Assembly: GCA_022565395.1 (NCBI GenBank)
Contig: JAIUMV010000001.1
Location: forward strand, 265,586-329,585
Direction: 5' to 3'
From: Marinobacter sp.
GTDB taxonomy: Bacteria > Pseudomonadota > Gammaproteobacteria > Pseudomonadales > Oleiphilaceae
Length of the DNA stretch: 64,000 nucleotides
Both the position numbers and the translations under genes were made by a program. A model generated the notes under the pieces. It had not been told where the DNA came from. It saw only the letters and a list, made by a program, of their open reading frames with translations, and did no database searches. Of this stretch, positions 38,712 through 47,304 are shown one piece after another (within the stretch, counting starts at the first letter, position 1; each line of letters begins with the position of its first letter).

Positions 38712-40445
38712 TTACAGTGGCTCCAGGTAATCCACCATCAGCTGCAGATTGGTGCGGCCACGGAAGGTGTTAGCGTCCGGGCGGTAGACCAGTCTGGCGC
38801 CACTGCGAGTCAGGTCTGGCACCGCGGGCCCGGTGTTGAAAGCGATGGCGTCAATCACGTCACGGCCATCGGGGTGACGCACCACCATTTTCAGGTGCTT
38901 GTCCGCCAACAGACGCTGACTGACCACGGTAAACTCGCCGTCAAACAGAGGCTCAGGGAAATGCTGCCCCCAGGGGCCGGCCTGACGTAACAGGTGGGCA
39001 GTCTCCAGCGTCAGTTCCTCCGAGCTCAAAACACCGTCGGTGGTGATAGAGGCTTCCAGGTCCTCCGCGCTGACCGACTCCCGCACCGCGTGATCAAAGG
39101 CTTCGGCAAAGTCGCCAAAGCGCTCGGGCGCCAGGGTCATGCCTGCCGCCATGGCATGGCCACCATACTTCTTAAGCAAGCCGGGATGCCGGGCATCCAC
39201 CACGGCCAATACGTCGCGGATGTGCAAGCCGGGAATGGAGCGGGCAGAGCCTTTCAGCTCGGTGCCATCTTCGCCCGGCGCAAAGGCGACGACCGGGCGA
39301 TGAGTCTGTTCACGAATGCGGGCCGCCAGAATGCCAATAACACCCTGATGCCAATCCGGATCAAATAGGGCAAGCCCCCAGGGCAGACCGTCAACATCCA
39401 GGGACATGGAGGCCAGCAAGTCCTGCGCCTGGGCCTTCATGTCGCCTTCAATGCTGCGCCGCTCACGATTGAACTGATCCAGCAAGGTGGCCAGCCGCCG
39501 TGCCTCATCCGGGCTGTCTGCCAGCAAGCAGGCGATCCCGATGCTCATATCATCCAGACGACCGGCCGCGTTCAGACGAGGCCCCACCACAAAGCCCAGA
39601 TCCGTGGCCGTAATCTGCGCGGGGTCACGCCCCGCCACCTCCAACAGCGCCAGAATACCCGGCCGGGCCTGGCCCTGCCGGATTCGCCGCAAGCCCTGCT
39701 CGACAAAAATGCGGTTGTTATGATCCAGCGGAACCACATCCGCGACCGTACCGAGAGCAACCAGGTCCAGCAACGCACCGAGATTCGGTTGGTTCTGCGG
39801 ATCCAGCAAACCCTGCTCGCGCAGGTGCCGGCGCAGGGCCGTCAACACATAGAACATCACCCCGACACCGGCAGCATGTTTGCTGAGGAACGGGCAGCCC
39901 GGTTGATTGGGGTTCACGATAGCCTCTGCATCGGGCAACTGCTGGCCCGGCAAATGGTGATCGGTAATCAACACCTTGACCCCCCGACGGCGCGCCGCGG
40001 CCACGCCCTCCACCGCTGCGATCCCGTTATCCACGGTGATAAGCAGGTCCGGCAGTGCACCTTCTTCTTCCAGGCGCTCGATGATGCCGGGGGTCAGGCC
40101 ATAACCATCCGCAAAGCGGCTGGGCACACGAAAATCCAGGGCCTGTACACCCAGCATCTGCAGCCCAAGCATGGCCACGGCGGTGCTGGTGGCACCGTCA
40201 GCATCAAAATCCCCCAGAATCATCACCCGCTGCTGCTGACGGATAGCGCTCTCCAACAAGGTTACAGCCGCTTCAATGCCCCGCAGTGCTGTCGGCGCCG
40301 CCAAGTGCTGCAGCGTATAGTGCAACTGCTCATCCGAGGTGACGCCCCTGGCGGCATAGAGTCTGCGCAACAAGGGTGGCAAGGACTGCCCCCAGGTCGG
40401 GGAGGCATCAGGCAGTGAACGACGAAGAATTTTACGGGAGATCAT
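38712..40445 (-). CDS. recJ: Single-stranded-DNA-specific exonuclease RecJ
   Basis: RecJ is a 5'-3' ssDNA exonuclease used in recombination and mismatch repair. From the ATG at 40445 the product is 577 residues (a GTG two codons upstream is possible). DHH-family motifs are present: GDFDADGATST (motif I), TVDNG, LITDHH (motif III), and the DHHA1 part with GGHAMAAGM. The length is normal. It is between thrC and prfB on the minus strand. Confidence 0.96.
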   Translation of the reverse strand: MISRKILRRSLPDASPTWGQSLPPLLRRLYAARGVTSDEQLHYTLQHLAAPTALRGIEAAVTLLESAIRQQQRVMILGDFDADGATSTAVAMLGLQMLGVQALDFRVPSRFADGYGLTPGIIERLEEEGALPDLLITVDNGIAAVEGVAAARRRGVKVLITDHHLPGQQLPDAEAIVNPNQPGCPFLSKHAAGVGVMFYVLTALRRHLREQGLLDPQNQPNLGALLDLVALGTVADVVPLDHNNRIFVEQGLRRIRQGQARPGILALLEVAGRDPAQITATDLGFVVGPRLNAAGRLDDMSIGIACLLADSPDEARRLATLLDQFNRERRSIEGDMKAQAQDLLASMSLDVDGLPWGLALFDPDWHQGVIGILAARIREQTHRPVVAFAPGEDGTELKGSARSIPGLHIRDVLAVVDARHPGLLKKYGGHAMAAGMTLAPERFGDFAEAFDHAVRESVSAEDLEASITTDGVLSSEELTLETAHLLRQAGPWGQHFPEPLFDGEFTVVSQRLLADKHLKMVVRHPDGRDVIDAIAFNTGPAVPDLTRSGARLVYRPDANTFRGRTNLQLMVDYLEPL

Positions 40446-40493
40446 GGACACGGTGACTACCGGCTGGAGGCGGACAGACTTGCGGGGCTGGCA

Positions 40494-40522
40494 CGCAGGA
40501 GCCCCCTGACGGGGCTCCTGCG
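40494..40522. terminator. Perfect hairpin between thrC and recJ
   Basis: CGCAGGAGCCCC (40494-40505), loop ctgac, GGGGCTCCTGCG (40511-40522): 12 perfect GC-rich base pairs, 7 bases past the thrC stop. No U-tract follows on the minus strand. It probably terminates or protects the hom-thrC mRNA, or pauses transcription into recJ. Confidence 0.6.
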
Positions 40523-40529
40523 CGGTAAT

Positions 40530-41930
40530 TCAGGCGCCTTTCCAGTGCTTGGCCAGGAAATCCTGCACCACGCCCAGGTCATTCTCCAGCACCTGATAGC
40601 GCTCTTCGCGCTCAAACAGATCCGCCATATGATGCGGCAGCGCTGGACTCACGCCCACCCCTGCCCGGTCAACCGCATCCGGGAATTTGGCAGGATGCGC
40701 AGTACCCAACGTCACCATAGGCACCGCCGTATCGCGGCGACACTCACGGGCGGCCTTGACACCAATAGCAGTGTGGGGATCGAGCAGGTACTCATTGGCT
40801 TCAAACACCTGCCGGATCGTGGCACAGGTGTTTTCGTCGTCCACCGCCGCACTGTCAAACAACTGTCGTGCCTGCTTCCAGCGGTAATCTTCAATACTGA
40901 CCGGACCGGCCTTGGCACGCTCCAGCAAATCCTTGACCAGAGCGCCATCGCGGCCGTGCAAGTCAAACAGCAGCCGCTCAAAGTTACTGGACACCATGAT
41001 GTCCATGCTGGGCGACAGGGTGTGCTCTAACTGGTGCTGCTCGTAACGGTTGCCGCTCATAAAACGGTGGAGGATATCGTTACGGTTGGTGGCAATCACC
41101 AGCTGGCTGATGGGCAAGCCCATCTGCCGCGCCAGGTAACCGGCGAAAATGTCACCAAAGTTACCGGTCGGCACTGAGAAGGCCAGACTGCGGTCCGGTC
41201 CACCCAGCGCCAGAGACGCCTGGAAGTAGTAGACGATCTGGGCCATGATGCGCGCCCAGTTGATGGAGTTAACCGCCACCAGCTGGGTTTTGCCGCCAAG
41301 GAAGCCCTGGTTGCCAAAGCTCTCCTTAACCATGCGCTGACAATCATCAAAGTTACCCTTGATGGCCAGGTTGTGGATATTGTCGCCCAGCACCGTGGTC
41401 ATCTGGCGGCGCTGTACTTCTGACACCCGCTGATGAGGATGCAGGATAAAGATATCCACATGCTCACAACGGCGACACCCCTCAATGGCAGCGGAACCGG
41501 TATCACCGGAGGTTGCCCCCATAATGACCACATGCTGCTTGCGCTTTTCCAACACATAGTCGAGCAGGCGACCCAGCAGTTGCAGGGCAAAGTCTTTGAA
41601 CGCCAGGGTCGGGCCACGGAACAGCTCCATCACCCACTCGTTGCTGTCCAGCTGCACCAGTGGCGCTACGGATTGGTGGGCGAACACGCTGTAGGTGTCC
41701 TTGAGCATAACCCGAAAGTCAGCCTCAGGGATGGCACCTTCCACAAACGGGTACATGACGTTGAACGCCAGCTCATGGTAAGGCAGGCCGCGCCAGCTGC
41801 GGATGGTTTCCAGGCTGAAGTGCGGCAGGGACTCCGGCACATACAGACCACCATCGGTAGCCAGACCGGTCAGCAGAACATCTTCGAAACCCAGTGAAGG
41901 GGCTTCGCCCCGGGTGCTGATATATCTCAC
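40530..41930 (-). CDS. thrC: Threonine synthase
   Basis: ThrC converts O-phosphohomoserine to threonine with PLP. The 466-residue protein is the long proteobacterial type. The PLP lysine is K112 in PTLAFKDFALQ, and the phosphate-binding loop ATSGDTGSAA and the serine/threonine region SVPTGNFGD are present. It lies 13 bp after hom, so hom-thrC form an operon. No thr leader peptide attenuator is visible upstream of hom. Confidence 0.98.
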   Translation of the reverse strand: MRYISTRGEAPSLGFEDVLLTGLATDGGLYVPESLPHFSLETIRSWRGLPYHELAFNVMYPFVEGAIPEADFRVMLKDTYSVFAHQSVAPLVQLDSNEWVMELFRGPTLAFKDFALQLLGRLLDYVLEKRKQHVVIMGATSGDTGSAAIEGCRRCEHVDIFILHPHQRVSEVQRRQMTTVLGDNIHNLAIKGNFDDCQRMVKESFGNQGFLGGKTQLVAVNSINWARIMAQIVYYFQASLALGGPDRSLAFSVPTGNFGDIFAGYLARQMGLPISQLVIATNRNDILHRFMSGNRYEQHQLEHTLSPSMDIMVSSNFERLLFDLHGRDGALVKDLLERAKAGPVSIEDYRWKQARQLFDSAAVDDENTCATIRQVFEANEYLLDPHTAIGVKAARECRRDTAVPMVTLGTAHPAKFPDAVDRAGVGVSPALPHHMADLFEREERYQVLENDLGVVQDFLAKHWKGA

Positions 41931-41943
41931 GCTAACATCCAGA

Positions 41944-43245
41944 TCAGTTAAAGTTCTCGGTGCGGATACGAACCACGCTACCTACAATCTCGCTCAAAGC
42001 CTCAAGCTCAGTAATAGCCGCATTGATCTGCCGCTCCTGAACGGTATGGGTCAGAATAATGACCGGAATGCGGCCTTCCTCCACCTCAGACTCTTTTTGC
42101 ATGATGGATTCAATGTTGATGCCCTGCTCGCTCAGTACCGAAGCGATCTTGGCCAGCACGCCCGGTTTGTCCAGAGCCTGGATGCGCAGGTAGTAGGCGG
42201 ATTGCACATCGTCCATAGGCAGCACCTTGAGGTCCTCCATGGCTTCTGGTGCAAAGCCCAGGTAAGGCACCCGCTGGGTACTGCCCGAAGCCACCACACG
42301 GGCAACATCGACAATATCGGCAATGACCGCAGAGCCTGTGGCCTCAGCGCCGGCACCAGCACCGTAATACATGGTCTGACCCACCGCGTCGCCGTCCATC
42401 AATACGGCATTCAACACACCATCCACCTGGGCAATCAGGTGGTCTTTGGGGACCAGGGTCGGATGCACGCGCAACTCAATACCATCTTCGCGACGACGGG
42501 CAATACCCAAATGCTTGATGCGGTAGCCCAGCAATTCGGCATGAGCGATATCATAAGGGGTAACCTTGGAAATCCCCTCGGTGAACGCACGCTCAAACTG
42601 CAGGGGCACACCAAAACCCGCGGATGCGAGAATAGTCAGTTTGTGGGCGGCGTCGATACCTTCCACATCAAAGGTGGGGTCCGCCTCGGCGTAACCCAGC
42701 GCCTGGGCTTCTTTCAACACATCGGCAAACTCTCGGCCAGCGCGCATTTCAGTCAGGATATAGTTGCCAGTGCCATTGATGATACCGGCGATCCAGTCGA
42801 TGCGGTTTGCCGCCATACCCTCACGCAGCGCCTTGATCACAGGCACACCACCAGCCACACCCGCTTCATAGGCAATGATAACGCCCTGTTTTTCGGCAGC
42901 GTCAAACAATTCGTTGCCGTGAACAGCAATCAGAGCCTTGTTGGCGGTAACCACATGCTTGCCGTTGGCGATGGCGGCCAGCACCAGTTCCCGGGCTGCG
43001 TCATAGCCCCCAATGAGCTCCACCACGATATCAATGGCGGGATCATTGACCACGTCATAAATATCCTCGCTGACGGCAACGCCGGTCAGGTCAATATCAT
43101 CACGTAACTGGCGGGTGGCCACACGGGTAACCCGAATGTCACAGCCGGACCGCCCGGTAATCACCGCGGCATTGCGCTTGAGTACGTTGAACGTACCGCC
43201 GCCGACGGTTCCCAACCCACAGATTCCGATATTGACCTGTTTCAA
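41944..43245 (-). CDS. hom: Homoserine dehydrogenase
   Basis: Hom reduces aspartate semialdehyde to homoserine, feeding threonine and methionine synthesis. I place the start at a TTG at 43245 (residues MKQVNIGICGLGTVGGG), because AGAGGTG lies seven bases upstream and this matches the usual N-terminus; the frame opens at another TTG ten codons earlier. Product 433 residues. The NAD(P)-binding GLGTVGGG is at 10-17, the catalytic region has TANKALIA and NGTGNYILTEM, and an ACT regulatory domain fills the last ~85 residues. The enzyme is monofunctional, with no aspartokinase fused. Confidence 0.96.
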   Translation of the reverse strand: MKQVNIGICGLGTVGGGTFNVLKRNAAVITGRSGCDIRVTRVATRQLRDDIDLTGVAVSEDIYDVVNDPAIDIVVELIGGYDAARELVLAAIANGKHVVTANKALIAVHGNELFDAAEKQGVIIAYEAGVAGGVPVIKALREGMAANRIDWIAGIINGTGNYILTEMRAGREFADVLKEAQALGYAEADPTFDVEGIDAAHKLTILASAGFGVPLQFERAFTEGISKVTPYDIAHAELLGYRIKHLGIARRREDGIELRVHPTLVPKDHLIAQVDGVLNAVLMDGDAVGQTMYYGAGAGAEATGSAVIADIVDVARVVASGSTQRVPYLGFAPEAMEDLKVLPMDDVQSAYYLRIQALDKPGVLAKIASVLSEQGINIESIMQKESEVEEGRIPVIILTHTVQERQINAAITELEALSEIVGSVVRIRTENFN

Positions 43246-43273
43246 ACTAGCACCTCTGCTACCGTTAAATGGC

Positions 43274-43305
43274 AAAAACGGCGCCCATTATACCCATAGG
43301 CGCCG
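43274..43305 (-). terminator. Intrinsic terminator after dsbC, with a TATAAT in its loop
   Basis: Minus strand: CGGCGCC (43305-43299), 13-base loop, GGCGCCG (43285-43279), then TTTTT (43278-43274). It ends the dsbC transcript. The loop contains TATAAT (plus-strand 43287-43292), a perfect -10 that could serve hom; TTATCG 17 bases upstream is a poor -35. Confidence 0.8.
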
Positions 43306-43327
43306 GTTGCGATAACCCAAATCCGTC

Positions 43328-44065
43328 CTAAAGAAGTCCCAGGCCTTTAGCCAGCTCATTCGCTGGCAAATAGCCACGTATCATATGGCCGTCCTCGAGA
43401 ATAATGGCGGGCGTGCCGCTGACCCCCAAGGTGCGCCCCAGCTCGAACTGAGATTGCACCGGATTGTCGCAGCGGGCATCAGGCACTGAGCGACCGGCCT
43501 TGGCCCGCGTCATGGCATCCAGCGGATCGTCCGCACACCAAACGGATACATACTTGTCAAAAGAGGGCGTGCCAGGACCAGAGCGCGGAAATGCATAGTA
43601 ATTTACCTTGACGCCGAGCTCGTTAAGGCGCGGCACGTCATCATGCAGGCGGCGACAGTACACGCAGTCAATGTCGGTGAAGACGTGCAGAGTCCGCTTG
43701 ACCTCACCTTCCGGCGCAAAGGACACCAGCTGCGTCTCTGGAATAGCGTTCAGCACCTCAGCCCGGCGCCCGGAGCGGCCAGCTTCGGTGACATTGGAAA
43801 CGCCCTCCGCCGTCAGTTCCAGCATGTCGCCGACAATGATAAAGCGACCATCCGCCGTGGTGTAGAGCATGTCACGATTATTGGTCTCCACCTCATAGAG
43901 CCCGGCCTCCGGCACAGGGCGCACACTGAGAATTTCGAGGCCGGGTATACTGGCAGCCAGACGGGCTTTGATCGCAGACTCTGGCTCTTCAGCCTGGGCA
44001 GAAACACTGGCAAACAGCAGGCCGAGCATGGCGATAGCCAACCAGCGAACACGTTGCATCATCAT
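43328..44065 (-). CDS. dsbC: Thiol:disulfide interchange protein DsbC
   Basis: DsbC is a periplasmic disulfide isomerase kept reduced by DsbD. From the ATG at 44065 (AGGA upstream) the product is 246 residues. A signal peptide ends near ASVSAQA (25), an N-terminal dimerisation domain follows, then a thioredoxin-like domain with the active site CVYC (C134 and C137) in DIDCVYCRRL and a second disulfide pair near WCADD and RCDNP. The usual family active site is CGYC, so V is a minor variant. It is followed by a terminator and hom, and preceded by xerD. Confidence 0.95.
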   Translation of the reverse strand: MMMQRVRWLAIAMLGLLFASVSAQAEEPESAIKARLAASIPGLEILSVRPVPEAGLYEVETNNRDMLYTTADGRFIIVGDMLELTAEGVSNVTEAGRSGRRAEVLNAIPETQLVSFAPEGEVKRTLHVFTDIDCVYCRRLHDDVPRLNELGVKVNYYAFPRSGPGTPSFDKYVSVWCADDPLDAMTRAKAGRSVPDARCDNPVQSQFELGRTLGVSGTPAIILEDGHMIRGYLPANELAKGLGLL

Positions 44066-44157
44066 GGAGATTTCCTGTTGAATCAGTTGGTTTAAAGCGG
44101 CGCAAAGCGCCTGCGTGGAGCTGTGACCGGCAGCATGCAGCAAAGTTCGGGCGCTGG

Positions 44158-45078
44158 CTACCCCCTGGGATGATGCGCCTGGTGCAATGACTGCAATCGC
44201 TGACGCGCCACATGGGTGTAAATTTGCGTAGTGGACAAATCCGAATGCCCCAGCAACATCTGCACAACCCGCAGATCAGCACCATGATTCAGCAGGTGGG
44301 TCGCGAAAGCATGGCGCAGGGTGTGAGGCGAGAGATGCTTTTGGATACCGGCCCGTAAGGCGTACTGCTTGATCCGATACCAGAACGCCTGCCGGGTCAT
44401 GGCGCTGGCCCGATTGCCGGGAAACAGGGCATCTGATGCCTGCCCCCGAAGCAGCTCAGCACGCGCACCCCTGACATAGCGCAACAACCAGTCCAGAGCC
44501 TCCTCGCCCATGGGCACAAGGCGCTCCTTGCTGCCCTTCCCCATCACCCGGACGATACCCTGCCTGACATTCACCTGGTCAACCCGCAGCCCCACCAGTT
44601 CTGAGACCCGCAAACCACAGCCATAGAGCAGCTCCAGCATGGCCCGATCCCTCAACTCCAGCGGCACCGTGGGATCCGGTGCTGCCAGCAGCGCCTCCAC
44701 ATCCTGCTCAGTCAGGGAGTCCGGCAACCGCCGTGGCAATCGGGGACTATCAATTTGCAGTGTCGGATCAACCGCAACCACGCCCTGGCGCAGCAGGTAG
44801 CGATAGAAACGGCGCAAGCCAGACAGCTGCCGAGCTGCCGTTGAAGTTTTACGGCCTGCCGCCAGACCTGCGGCAAACCAGGCCAACAAATCCACCCTGG
44901 AGGCCCCGGCCAAACCGGAGCGCCCTGGCCTCTCGGACAGCCAGCGGGCAAATTGCTGCAGGTCACTGGCATAGGCCTCACGCGTTTTTTCCGCCAAGCC
45001 ATCCTCTAGCCACAGCACCTCGATAAAGCGGTCTATCAATGCCTGGTCCGGACTGGCCAGTTCGACACCTTGCGCCAC
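44158..45078 (-). CDS. xerD: Site-specific tyrosine recombinase XerD
   Basis: XerD with XerC resolves chromosome dimers at dif under FtsK control. The 306-residue protein has the N-terminal SAM-like domain (LEDGLAEKTREAYASDLQQF) and all catalytic residues: R157 (CGLRVSE), K181 (GKGSKE), H252 and R255 (HTLRHAF), H278 (LGHSD) and Y287 (QIYTHV). The XerD-like N-terminus and xerD-dsbC-hom context favour XerD over XerC. The start is GTG at 45078 with GGGAGG upstream. Confidence 0.96.
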   Translation of the reverse strand: MAQGVELASPDQALIDRFIEVLWLEDGLAEKTREAYASDLQQFARWLSERPGRSGLAGASRVDLLAWFAAGLAAGRKTSTAARQLSGLRRFYRYLLRQGVVAVDPTLQIDSPRLPRRLPDSLTEQDVEALLAAPDPTVPLELRDRAMLELLYGCGLRVSELVGLRVDQVNVRQGIVRVMGKGSKERLVPMGEEALDWLLRYVRGARAELLRGQASDALFPGNRASAMTRQAFWYRIKQYALRAGIQKHLSPHTLRHAFATHLLNHGADLRVVQMLLGHSDLSTTQIYTHVARQRLQSLHQAHHPRG

Positions 45079-45116
45079 CTTATGCCTCCCTGATCATCCG
45101 CAACAGCTTACAGCAA

Positions 45117-45151
45117 CGCAAAAAGGGCAGCCTAGGCCACCCTCTTCTGCG
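45117..45151 (-). terminator. Terminator after rplS
   Basis: Minus strand: CGCAGAAGAGGGTGGCC ... GGCTGCCC then TTTTT. The inner stem GGG-T-G-GCC pairs with GGC-T-G-CCC (G-U allowed), and outer CGCA/TGCG can extend it. It is the end of the rpsP-rimM-trmD-rplS transcript, about 75 bases past the rplS stop. Confidence 0.7.
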
Positions 45152-45223
45152 AACGCCATGACAGCATTCACGCGGTACTGCTTGAGCCGGTCGCCAACAC
45201 TGTTTAGCCAGCGACCAGAGCAA

Positions 45224-45580
45224 TCAGCCCAGCTTTTCCTTGATACGCGCTGCCTTACCAGACAGGTCACGCAGGTAGTACAGCTTGGCCTGACGCACGT
45301 CACCGCGACGCTTGACTTCAATGCTGTCAATCAGGCGACTGTGGCTCTGGAAGGTACGCTCAACGCCCACGCCGTAAGAAATCTTACGCACAGTGAAGGA
45401 AGAGTTCAGGCCGCGGTTACGCTTGCCAATCACTACACCTTCGAACGCCTGCAGACGCTCACGGTTACCTTCGGTGACACGCACCTGAACAACCACGGTG
45501 TCACCGGGTGAAAACGCCGGGATTTCCTTGGTGATCTGTTCTGCTTCAATCTGACTGATGATGTTATTCTTGCCGCTCAT
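45224..45580 (-). CDS. rplS: 50S ribosomal protein L19
   Basis: bL19 sits at the subunit interface of the 50S particle. The 118-residue protein has [41 protein letters not shown] and a C-terminal [23 protein letters not shown] segment (listed as separate short motifs), all diagnostic. It is the last gene of the conserved rpsP-rimM-trmD-rplS operon. Confidence 0.98.
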   Translation of the reverse strand: MSGKNNIISQIEAEQITKEIPAFSPGDTVVVQVRVTEGNRERLQAFEGVVIGKRNRGLNSSFTVRKISYGVGVERTFQSHSRLIDSIEVKRRGDVRQAKLYYLRDLSGKAARIKEKLG

Positions 45581-45604
45581 CGTTTGCTCCTGATACTCAA
45601 TCTT

Positions 45605-46363
45605 CTAATGCCCTGACTGCTCAGAGGCACCCGCTTCTTTAATAATGTCATCCAGCAGCTGACGCTCCTCTTCGGTAAACGTCCGCTTCTCCAACAGATC
45701 CGGTCTTCGCTGCCAGGTACGCTGCAGGGATTCCCTGAGCCGCCAGCGTCGGATCTGTTCGTGGTGACCGCCCAACAGAACTTCCGGTACCGCCTGCCCT
45801 TCATAAACTTCTGGCCGGGTGTAATGCGGGCAATCCAACAGCCCATCAGCAAAAGAGTCCTGGGCTGCAGAGTCAACGTGACCCAATGCACCAGGAATCA
45901 GCCGCACCACCGTGTCAATCACCACCATGGCCGCAAGCTCACCACCAGACAGCACAAAGTCGCCAAGGGACACTTCCCGATCAACTTCTGCTGCGATCAG
46001 ACGCTCATCTACGCCCTCATAGCGGCCAGCCACCAGAATAAGGTGTGGCTCAGCCGCCAGGGACTCAACAACAGCCTGATTCAGCGGCTCACCCTGTGGA
46101 GACATGTAAACCACGCAGGCCTTACCGCCAGCAGCCTCCTTCGCAGCATGTATTGCATCGCGAAGCGGCTGAATTTTCATCAACATGCCTGGACCGCCCC
46201 CGTAGGGCCGGTCATCAACGGTACGGTGCCTGTCGTGCGTAAAGTCCCGCGGATTCCAGCACTGGAACTGCAAAAGACCACCACGCACGGCACGTCCAGT
46301 GACTCCATGCTCTGTTACCGCCGAGAACATCTCGGGAAACAGGCTGACAGCACCGATCCACAC
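45605..46363 (-). CDS. trmD: tRNA (guanine37-N1)-methyltransferase
   Basis: TrmD makes m1G37 in tRNAs for Leu, Pro and Arg, preventing +1 frameshifting. The 252-residue SPOUT enzyme starts with [21 protein letters not shown] and has the trefoil knot motifs ([39 protein letters not shown]) and the D in [10 protein letters not shown]. Its start lies 2 bp after the rimM stop. Confidence 0.98.
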   Translation of the reverse strand: MWIGAVSLFPEMFSAVTEHGVTGRAVRGGLLQFQCWNPRDFTHDRHRTVDDRPYGGGPGMLMKIQPLRDAIHAAKEAAGGKACVVYMSPQGEPLNQAVVESLAAEPHLILVAGRYEGVDERLIAAEVDREVSLGDFVLSGGELAAMVVIDTVVRLIPGALGHVDSAAQDSFADGLLDCPHYTRPEVYEGQAVPEVLLGGHHEQIRRWRLRESLQRTWQRRPDLLEKRTFTEEERQLLDDIIKEAGASEQSGH

Positions 46364-46365
46364 CG

Positions 46366-46899
46366 TCAGAACTCCGGGTCCCAGTCCACCATCATGCGGC
46401 CGTCATCCAAGGAAACGGACTTGACCACATCATCCGGGATGTAAGGAATCAGGCGTTCGCGTTGATCGACAGACCCATCGCAACCCTTGACCACCAAAAC
46501 ATCATTGGAACCGGTTTCCAGCAGATGACTGACCTGACCCAGCAGGACACCCTCAAGTGTCTCTACCCGCAGGCCTTCCAACTGATACCAGTAATACTCA
46601 CCTTCCGGCAACGCTGGCAGGGATGCGGTGGGCACAACAATCTCTACACCACACAGCGCCTTCGCCTGATCGCGATCTGAAACACCCTTGAGCTGGACAA
46701 TAATGCCAGGACCGTGGCGCTTGCCTTCGAGCACGTCCAACGCCGAGCGCCGACCCTCAAAAACCGCTGTCCACTTCGGGTAATTCAGAATGCCGTCAAT
46801 GGGATCAGTGTAGGAGTAAACTTTTACCCAACCCTTGACCCCAAACACCGAGGTGATCCGGCCGATCACAGTCTCATCAGAACGCTGCGCCATGCCCAC
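46366..46899 (-). CDS. rimM: Ribosome maturation factor RimM
   Basis: RimM binds S19 and helps mature the 3' domain of 16S rRNA. The 177-residue protein has the N-terminal barrel ([23 protein letters not shown], given only as the family opening) and the PRC-like C-terminal barrel ([40 protein letters not shown]). It is within the rpsP-rimM-trmD-rplS operon. Confidence 0.97.
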   Translation of the reverse strand: MGMAQRSDETVIGRITSVFGVKGWVKVYSYTDPIDGILNYPKWTAVFEGRRSALDVLEGKRHGPGIIVQLKGVSDRDQAKALCGVEIVVPTASLPALPEGEYYWYQLEGLRVETLEGVLLGQVSHLLETGSNDVLVVKGCDGSVDQRERLIPYIPDDVVKSVSLDDGRMMVDWDPEF

Positions 46900-46915
46900 C
46901 CCGGCCTCAGTGCAA

Positions 46916-47158
46916 TTACTTGGCTGCGTCCTTCAGGAGCTGCGCAACGCGATCGCTGGTCTGGGCGCCTTGGCCAACCCAGAACTCAACACGCTCACGA
47001 TCAACACGCAGACGCTCTTCCTGACCGCGTGCAACCGGGTTAAAGAAACCAACACGCTCGATAAAACGACCGTTACGTGCACTGCGGCTGTCAGTCACGG
47101 TGAGGTGGTAAAACGGGCGCTTCTTGGAGCCACCACGAGCCAAACGGATTGTAACCAT
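46916..47158 (-). CDS. rpsP: 30S ribosomal protein S16
   Basis: bS16 is an early 30S assembly protein. From the ATG at 47158 ([20 protein letters not shown]) the product is 80 residues, as expected; a 27-residue upstream extension in the same frame is not conserved. The conserved tail [21 protein letters not shown] is present in part. It is the first gene of the operon, behind a candidate promoter about 100 bases upstream. Confidence 0.98.
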   Translation of the reverse strand: MVTIRLARGGSKKRPFYHLTVTDSRSARNGRFIERVGFFNPVARGQEERLRVDRERVEFWVGQGAQTSDRVAQLLKDAAK

Positions 47159-47255
47159 TTCGACCAATATCCTGTTCTGTTGTACGAACTCTGTATGGCC
47201 CATATCACTGCCCTCTGGACAGCGAATACGAAACCCCATACTCGAAAGGGGCGCT

Positions 47256-47284
47256 ATTCTATGCTAAAACCTTGCCGTTGAAAA
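47256..47284 (-). promoter_or_regulatory. Candidate promoter of the rpsP operon
   Basis: Minus strand TTTTCA (plus-strand 47279-47284), 17 bases, TAGAAT (47256-47261): 4 of 6 and 5 of 6 matches to the sigma70 consensus, with ideal spacing. It falls between the ffh stop and the rpsP start. Confidence 0.5.
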
Positions 47285-47304
47285 CAGCTAATGCGTACCG
47301 GTTT

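Noticed and set aside
38457-38990. 177-codon plus-strand frame over prfB start and recJ end
   Set aside because: Composition is non-protein-like and it covers the conserved ends of two real genes.
42000-43500. Threonine attenuator or riboswitch before hom-thrC
   Set aside because: No Thr/Ile-rich leader peptide or known aptamer pattern is visible; only the terminator/promoter element described.
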